This document shows, piece after piece, positions 59,655-64,000 of a stretch of 64,000 nucleotides of DNA. The translations under genes and the position numbers were made by a program. The stretch lies in contig JAIETZ010000001.1 in assembly GCA_019744775.1 (NCBI GenBank), positions 496,001-560,000 of the forward strand, given 5' to 3'. The notes under the pieces are model-generated. The model was not told the DNA's origin. It saw only the letters and a list, made by a program, of their open reading frames with translations, and ran no database searches. The stretch is from Candidatus Obscuribacterales bacterium. Its GTDB lineage: Bacteria; Cyanobacteriota; Vampirovibrionia; Obscuribacterales; Obscuribacteraceae. Within the stretch, counting starts at the first letter, position 1; every line of letters starts with the position of its first letter.

Positions 59655-59697
59655 TGGGAATTACCCCATTGAGGACGCCATTGTTTCGCACTATAGT
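59655..59697 (+). promoter_or_regulatory. Shared-type promoter, site g
   Basis: Box TGGGAATTACCCCA (59655-59668), 23 bp, then TATAGT (59692-59697), 69 nt before the start at 59767. The box is inside CAATGGG-aattac-CCCATTG, an inverted repeat. This site lies in the chromosomal part, outside the integrated element. Confidence 0.7.
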
Positions 59698-59766
59698 CTT
59701 TTCCGTATAAAGAATAGATAGTGGCGCCGAAACATCTCTTCGGCAGCTACGCATTGTGTCGAACAG

Positions 59767-62205
59767 ATGGCATCCGAATTTTCCGACAAGAGTAACCATC
59801 AGCAAGAAAGCGCCTTAGCCGGCATTTCCGACTCAATACTGCGCGGACTAACCACACCTGCTGAATTGTTCACACCATCTGCAAAACAAGACTTGTCCAA
59901 CTTCCGAGAAAGCGCGCGCGACTACCTGAAGGACGGGCTAAAAACAGCCGCCATGTTCATGCGCGGAAAGACCGGTCTCATTTCCACTATCGCAACGCAT
60001 TCACTCGATGAATGGAAACCAGCCGACAAAGAGCATCAAGGAGTCGATCTTGCCTTAGGTGCACTGAAGGGCGCTGCTCTCACTTACATTTTTCGGCGCA
60101 CCGGCCAAACCGATTCAAGTATAAAATTCCTGCCTGAAAAATTATTGCCTAATCCAGCTTTGCATATTCCATTGCAGGCAGCAAAGCTAGGCCTATTTAC
60201 CAGAATTCCGTCTGTTGGTCTTTCACGCTCAACATATTTTGATGACAACGACAAATTTGATCTTGCTCGAACAAGCAACATCCTATGCTCCAGCGCAGCG
60301 TCAATTCCATTTGACGTGACTGCAGGTATATTTACCCACGGGCTTGTAAAAGGCACAAACAAGCTAACTACAGACGCAGTGGCGCGCAGTCCAATGCTAT
60401 CTACGATGCTCGTTGGTTCCGGCTACGGCATGTCAAATGGAGCAGCCAATGAAATTCTTCGTCAACAATCAGAGCAGCAACATTTCGACTTAACTAAATT
60501 CGACTACGCCAAAATTGCCAAGTCTGCATTGCTTCAGGGAGCAATCGACTCAGTAGCTGCAATTCCTGGTGGACATCAAGCCGAGCGAGAGGCACTCAAA
60601 ACCTATCATCAGATGGACGCTGCAGAGCAAAAGGCAAAGGTTGTTCCGGCAGTTGAGAGGAATAGAACTCAAAAAGAAGAACCCTCGAACAACTACGAGG
60701 CAAAAAACATTGATTCTGATCGCTGCTGCATGCGCCAGAGAAAAGACAAAATAAAACCGGTAAGTTTCACACCGATTACAGAATCTCTGGAAAGTTTATC
60801 CAAAAGAATCGTTGACATTACCAAGGAACAAAGACCACTCAGGTATTATCACGAAAAATCCAATGAGCTGAAATACCGGTACCAGTACTTCGTTGTTCAT
60901 CACTTGAAAGATCACACCACTGAGATTTGTGTGCCATCTACATTCAATATCAAGCTTCAAGATGTGCGACTCATGCGCCGCATTGAGGAAAAGGGCAGCC
61001 CAACAGCAACTCATAGTGACTCCAAAGCGTTACCGGAAGACTTGATTCCACATCTCGATGGGCTACCTAATAGTACGCTAGTAAAGGAAATGCGTTTACT
61101 TGATATGCCTTGTCCGGAAGAGCTGCAACAAGCCCACAGCATCTATGGTCCGGCTCTTGCAAGTGCAGACTCAAATGGAGTCATTGAATTGTACCGGCAA
61201 AACAACAATCCAGAGGTACTTCGCTCCATAACCAATCACGAGTATGCACATCTAGTCTCACATGCATTCGAAAGAGCTTATGATGCTTATGCATGCGCCT
61301 GCAGATTGGAACAGGCTCTTAGATATAAGATTGTAAATCACCGTGACTATGCCCAAAAGAGCGCAGAGGAGAATTTTGCCGTACATTTCGGTGAAGTACT
61401 AATCGATCCATCAGCACAAAACATGCTAAAGGCATTTCATTACGCCCCTTACCGCATGGCAGTATTGAGCAAAGCGCTTCATTGGACTCTCAATGAATTG
61501 CCTGAAGCAAAGGTAAGCAAATATCGCGAGTATTTCAAAGCAAGAGTCGACTTACTTGAAAAGCGTCTTGTGCCTGCAGTAATAAAACACCTTAGAAAGG
61601 AAATCAAAGAAAATGAACCGACAGCTCAGCAATTGAGACTGTTGGCATTTCTTGGCGGAGAAAAGGAAATCAAGTCCGTAGTAGACAGAAAAATTGGACT
61701 CAACGAGTTGTCGGATTATCTGATGGACGAAGGAAAATTCAGCGAAGCCGAACCTTTTCTAAAGGAAGAGCTGGAAATCTCAGAAAAGATCAATGGCATG
61801 TCCCATCCTATAACCAGAAGCACACTGGATACACTTGTCTCCAACCTTTGCATTCAAGGCAAACAGGTAGAAGCAATTCCCTATCTAGTGCGTCAATGGA
61901 AAATGGATTCGGAAAAAATGACTCCACAAAACTGGGAAAAAATCACATTCACACTGGACGAACTCCTCAGTGCCTATGAAGAACTGAATCACACAAAGGG
62001 ACAAATCCATTGGCTTCGCCAACTCTTTTCTCATTTAAATACATCCTTTGATGCTCCTACAGCGATACATCAAAGAGAAGTTATTCAGAAACTGTTGAAC
62101 CTGCTTCCGGAATCAGCGCAAAAGGAAAGAAGAAGGCTAAAGGATCAGGACAAAGTATTAGACATAATGTTCGAAGCAATGGGAATCAGCAATGCGCGAG
62201 GCTGA
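59767..62205 (+). CDS. Large-protein family member with HExxH peptidase domain and TPR
   Basis: 812 residues. Residues about 60-260 are the family hydrophobic region (LALGALKGAALTYIFRRTGQ, STMLVGSGYGMSNGAANEIL, ALLQGAIDSVAAIPGG). A metallopeptidase-like domain has NHEYAHLVSH (HExxH at about 490-494) and AEENFAVHFGE (about 533-542), the second Glu expected of a gluzincin. TPR-like helices end the protein (LMDEGKFSEAEPFLKEELEI, LVSNLCIQGKQVEAIPYLVR). Related to genes at 26627 and 41488. The last 14 nt overlap the flavoprotein gene. Target unknown. Confidence 0.8.
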   Translation: MASEFSDKSNHQQESALAGISDSILRGLTTPAELFTPSAKQDLSNFRESARDYLKDGLKTAAMFMRGKTGLISTIATHSLDEWKPADKEHQGVDLALGALKGAALTYIFRRTGQTDSSIKFLPEKLLPNPALHIPLQAAKLGLFTRIPSVGLSRSTYFDDNDKFDLARTSNILCSSAASIPFDVTAGIFTHGLVKGTNKLTTDAVARSPMLSTMLVGSGYGMSNGAANEILRQQSEQQHFDLTKFDYAKIAKSALLQGAIDSVAAIPGGHQAEREALKTYHQMDAAEQKAKVVPAVERNRTQKEEPSNNYEAKNIDSDRCCMRQRKDKIKPVSFTPITESLESLSKRIVDITKEQRPLRYYHEKSNELKYRYQYFVVHHLKDHTTEICVPSTFNIKLQDVRLMRRIEEKGSPTATHSDSKALPEDLIPHLDGLPNSTLVKEMRLLDMPCPEELQQAHSIYGPALASADSNGVIELYRQNNNPEVLRSITNHEYAHLVSHAFERAYDAYACACRLEQALRYKIVNHRDYAQKSAEENFAVHFGEVLIDPSAQNMLKAFHYAPYRMAVLSKALHWTLNELPEAKVSKYREYFKARVDLLEKRLVPAVIKHLRKEIKENEPTAQQLRLLAFLGGEKEIKSVVDRKIGLNELSDYLMDEGKFSEAEPFLKEELEISEKINGMSHPITRSTLDTLVSNLCIQGKQVEAIPYLVRQWKMDSEKMTPQNWEKITFTLDELLSAYEELNHTKGQIHWLRQLFSHLNTSFDAPTAIHQREVIQKLLNLLPESAQKERRRLKDQDKVLDIMFEAMGISNARG

Positions 62206-63367
62206 TGTCTTGATCATTGGTGCAGGCGCTGCCGGCATGATGTGCGCCATCCAGGCTGGTCAGCGTGGACGAAATGTTGTCCTGCTTGATCACGCATCTA
62301 AGATTGGCAAGAAGATCTTCATTTCGGGCGGCGGACGCTGCAATTTTACAAACGTAAACACTAAGCCTGAATCTTTTGTGTCTCAAAATCCACACTTCTG
62401 CAAATCTGCCCTCTCACGCTTTACTCCCAGTGACTTCATCGCAATGGTAAAGAAGCATCGCATTGCCTTTCACGAGAAAAAGCTCGGACAGCTCTTTTGC
62501 GACGGCTCTGCACAGAACATAATTGACATGCTGGTAAGCGAATGTGAAGATGCCGGATGTCATTTTCAATTGGACTGCCGAGTCGAAAGCGTAAAGAAAG
62601 AAGACTCTTTTGTAATAACAACAAATAAAGGGACATTCACATCCGAATCCTTAGTCATTGCCACAGGCGGACTCTCCATCCCACAAATTGGCGCAACCGG
62701 ATTTGGATACGATGTAGCCCGCCAATTTGGTTTGAAAATTGTCGAAACAAGACCTGCGCTCGACGGTTTCAATTTTGCTGACGAAGACATACGCGAAATG
62801 ACCGAATTGACCGGTCTATCAATTGATACCGTCGTATCAGCAAACGGCGCTTCTTTCCGCGAAAACATCTTATTTACGCACACTGGTCTATCCGGGCCAG
62901 CCAGCTTGCAAGCATCGCTCTATTGGAACCCCGGCAAATTCCTCAGTATAAATCTATTACCGGGAATGGACGCCGAAGAATGGCTTTTAGAAACACGTCG
63001 CAGTGGTTCAAAAGTAGAACTAAAAAACATTCTGGCTGAACATCTACCCAAAAGATTTGCTGAAAAGTTCTGCAAACTCTATCAACCATCGGTACCAATA
63101 TCTCAATTGTCCGATCAGAAGTTAACCGAACTGGCACAACTCTTACACGACTGGAAAGTAAAACCCGCACGCACCGTCGGCTACAAGAAAGCTGAAGTCA
63201 CTCGGGGCGGAGTCGACACAAATGAATTATCATCAAAAACAATGGAAGCAAAGAAAATGCCCGGACTCTACTTTGTCGGCGAAGTCGTCGACGTCACCGG
63301 ACAATTAGGCGGCTACAACTTCCAATGGGCATGGGCATCCGGCTACGCTGCCGGACAATACGTATAG
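62192..63367 (+). CDS. BaiN/HI0933-like flavoprotein
   Basis: 391 residues. VLIIGAGAAGMMCAIQAGQR (dinucleotide-binding, about 6-25), IFISGGGRCNFTN, LVIATGGLSIPQIGATGFGY and the C-terminal GLYFVGEVVDVTGQLGGYNF match the HI0933/BaiN family of FAD-dependent oxidoreductases. Substrate unclear. Overlaps the upstream gene by 14 nt, a likely coupled pair. Confidence 0.92.
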   Translation: MREADVLIIGAGAAGMMCAIQAGQRGRNVVLLDHASKIGKKIFISGGGRCNFTNVNTKPESFVSQNPHFCKSALSRFTPSDFIAMVKKHRIAFHEKKLGQLFCDGSAQNIIDMLVSECEDAGCHFQLDCRVESVKKEDSFVITTNKGTFTSESLVIATGGLSIPQIGATGFGYDVARQFGLKIVETRPALDGFNFADEDIREMTELTGLSIDTVVSANGASFRENILFTHTGLSGPASLQASLYWNPGKFLSINLLPGMDAEEWLLETRRSGSKVELKNILAEHLPKRFAEKFCKLYQPSVPISQLSDQKLTELAQLLHDWKVKPARTVGYKKAEVTRGGVDTNELSSKTMEAKKMPGLYFVGEVVDVTGQLGGYNFQWAWASGYAAGQYV

Positions 63368-63385
63368 ATCGTCATTCTGTTTTGT

Positions 63386-63406
63386 AGGGGCGCTTTGCAT
63401 GCGCCC
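63386..63406. repeat. Intergenic palindrome, copy 2
   Basis: TAGGGGCGC, a tttgcat loop, and GCGCCC. It stands between convergent genes, where it may act as a terminator (TTTCTG follows). Same family as 54006-54024. Confidence 0.55.
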
Positions 63407-63415
63407 TTTCTGATA

Positions 63416-63868
63416 TTAATAGCCCATACTGGAAGCAGCACCAATACCGTCTTCCAGCAAGCCTTTTAAAAAACCAAACTTCGATTGCGGTTGCTGCAAT
63501 TGCTGACTTGGTTGTATAGCACCACCGGCGTTTTGCTGCGCCTCTGCCAAATCAGATGGCGCCGGTCCACCTGCATACATCTGTCCTTGTGGCGTTATCG
63601 TTACATAAATTGCCTGACCAGTGCTCAAGTTAGTCAAGGTATACTGACCTGGTGGCATCGACGACATTCCCGGTTGTGACGGGTCAACAGGCCGCTGATT
63701 GGGAAAGTAAGGCGAGTATTGTTGATATTGCTGCGACGGAGCAACAGGAACAAACTGTGGTCTTCCATTCTGATACCCCTGGTAAGGCAAACTCGCTTGA
63801 TACGGGTACTGTGCAATCGCCGGCGCGCAGACTATCAGCGACAGCAAAGTCAAAAGAACAAATTTCAT
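63416..63868 (-). CDS. Secreted Gln/Pro/Tyr-rich protein
   Basis: 150 residues. Signal peptide 1-19 (MKFVLLTLLSLIVCAPAIAQ). Low-complexity QYPYQ/SQQYQQY runs follow (20-60), then a short ordered segment (MPPGQYTLTNLSTGQAIYVT) and a GGAIQPSQQLQQPQ tail. AAGGAAAGG ribosome site. Possibly a matrix or surface protein; not recognised. Confidence 0.75.
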   Translation of the reverse strand: MKFVLLTLLSLIVCAPAIAQYPYQASLPYQGYQNGRPQFVPVAPSQQYQQYSPYFPNQRPVDPSQPGMSSMPPGQYTLTNLSTGQAIYVTITPQGQMYAGGPAPSDLAEAQQNAGGAIQPSQQLQQPQSKFGFLKGLLEDGIGAASSMGY

Positions 63869-63883
63869 TCGGCTTTCCTTTCC

Positions 63884-64000
63884 TTAGAATTCCAGCTTCC
63901 TTTCTTGTGCACCACCGTGCTCACCAACGTATGTATTCAATACAGTCATATTGGTGTTCACGCCGATCTTCTTGAGTTCAGCCATAGTTCTCGTGGCCAT
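63884..64000 (-). CDS. Hypothetical protein, C-terminus only (cut by window edge)
   Basis: An open frame enters from the right edge and ends at TAA 63884-63886. The visible C-terminal part includes TMAELKKIGVNTNMTVLNTY and ends AQERKLEF. It probably precedes the secreted-protein gene in the same operon. Family not recognised. Confidence 0.55.
   Translation of the reverse strand: MATRTMAELKKIGVNTNMTVLNTYVGEHGGAQERKLEF

Noticed and set aside
1-64000. CRISPR array
   Set aside because: No regularly spaced direct repeats with unique spacers were seen; repeats in 27.6-28.3 and 42.4-43.4 kb are coding.

Overview
The window reads as the genome of a non-photosynthetic relative of the Cyanobacteria (Melainabacteria/Vampirovibrionia, perhaps Obscuribacterales). 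This is an inference from family knowledge. An efp-accB-accC cluster, a cyanobacterial-type glycine-tailed RRM protein, many TPR proteins and many proteins with no recognisable family lie together, and no photosynthesis gene is seen. No 16S rRNA is present, so the placement is tentative.

Layout. (1) About 1-48.6 kb looks like accessory DNA ending in a tyrosine-recombinase integrase (47.4-48.6 kb) that abuts the 3' end of a tRNA-Ile2(CAU) gene at 48645-48716. This is the usual site of an integrative element. The other end of the element is not recognised and may lie left of position 1. (1a) 2.2-6.7 kb is a mobilisation module: ribbon-helix-helix protein, relaxase and type IV coupling protein. 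No VirB-type secretion genes are seen. (1b) 6.7-11.7 kb is almost all on the minus strand: a DprA-like/phosphoribosyltransferase pair, two small plasmid/phage-type genes that each follow a duplicated folded leader, ssb after a 126-nt imperfect hairpin, and an ECF sigma factor. It resembles a conjugative leading region. (1c) 12.9-26.6 kb is a metal-resistance island: a secreted Cys/His protein, czcB, czcA, czcC, a P1B-4 ATPase, a receiver-like protein, a bestrophin-like channel, an MgtC-like protein, a CsoR-type repressor and a DUF305 protein. (1d) 26.6-45.8 kb holds large proteins of unknown family with hydrophobic, glycine-rich N-terminal halves and varied C-terminal domains (HExxH peptidase, 11-residue repeats, helical repeats, GNAT-like, TPR), interspersed with secreted, TPR and PDZ proteins. 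(1e) 45.8-47.0 kb holds a second, very small relaxase and a partner gene.

(2) 48.6-64 kb is the ordinary chromosome: accC, accB and efp (one minus-strand operon), divergent valS, TPR proteins, an AlkD-like glycosylase, an RRM protein, a response regulator, a BaiN-like flavoprotein and one more member of the large-protein family (59.8-62.2 kb).

The most original observation is a shared promoter layout. Seven promoters, five of them in front of or leading into the large-protein family, one in front of the second relaxase operon, and one in the chromosomal part at 59.7 kb, carry a 14-bp box of the form TSGKNNTTTYCCCA placed exactly 23 bp before a TANNNT -10 hexamer. This suggests one regulator controls the family, inside and outside the element. 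The second is the pair of folded leaders at 9.19 and 9.75 kb, whose third hairpin differs in sequence between the copies but keeps its pairing.
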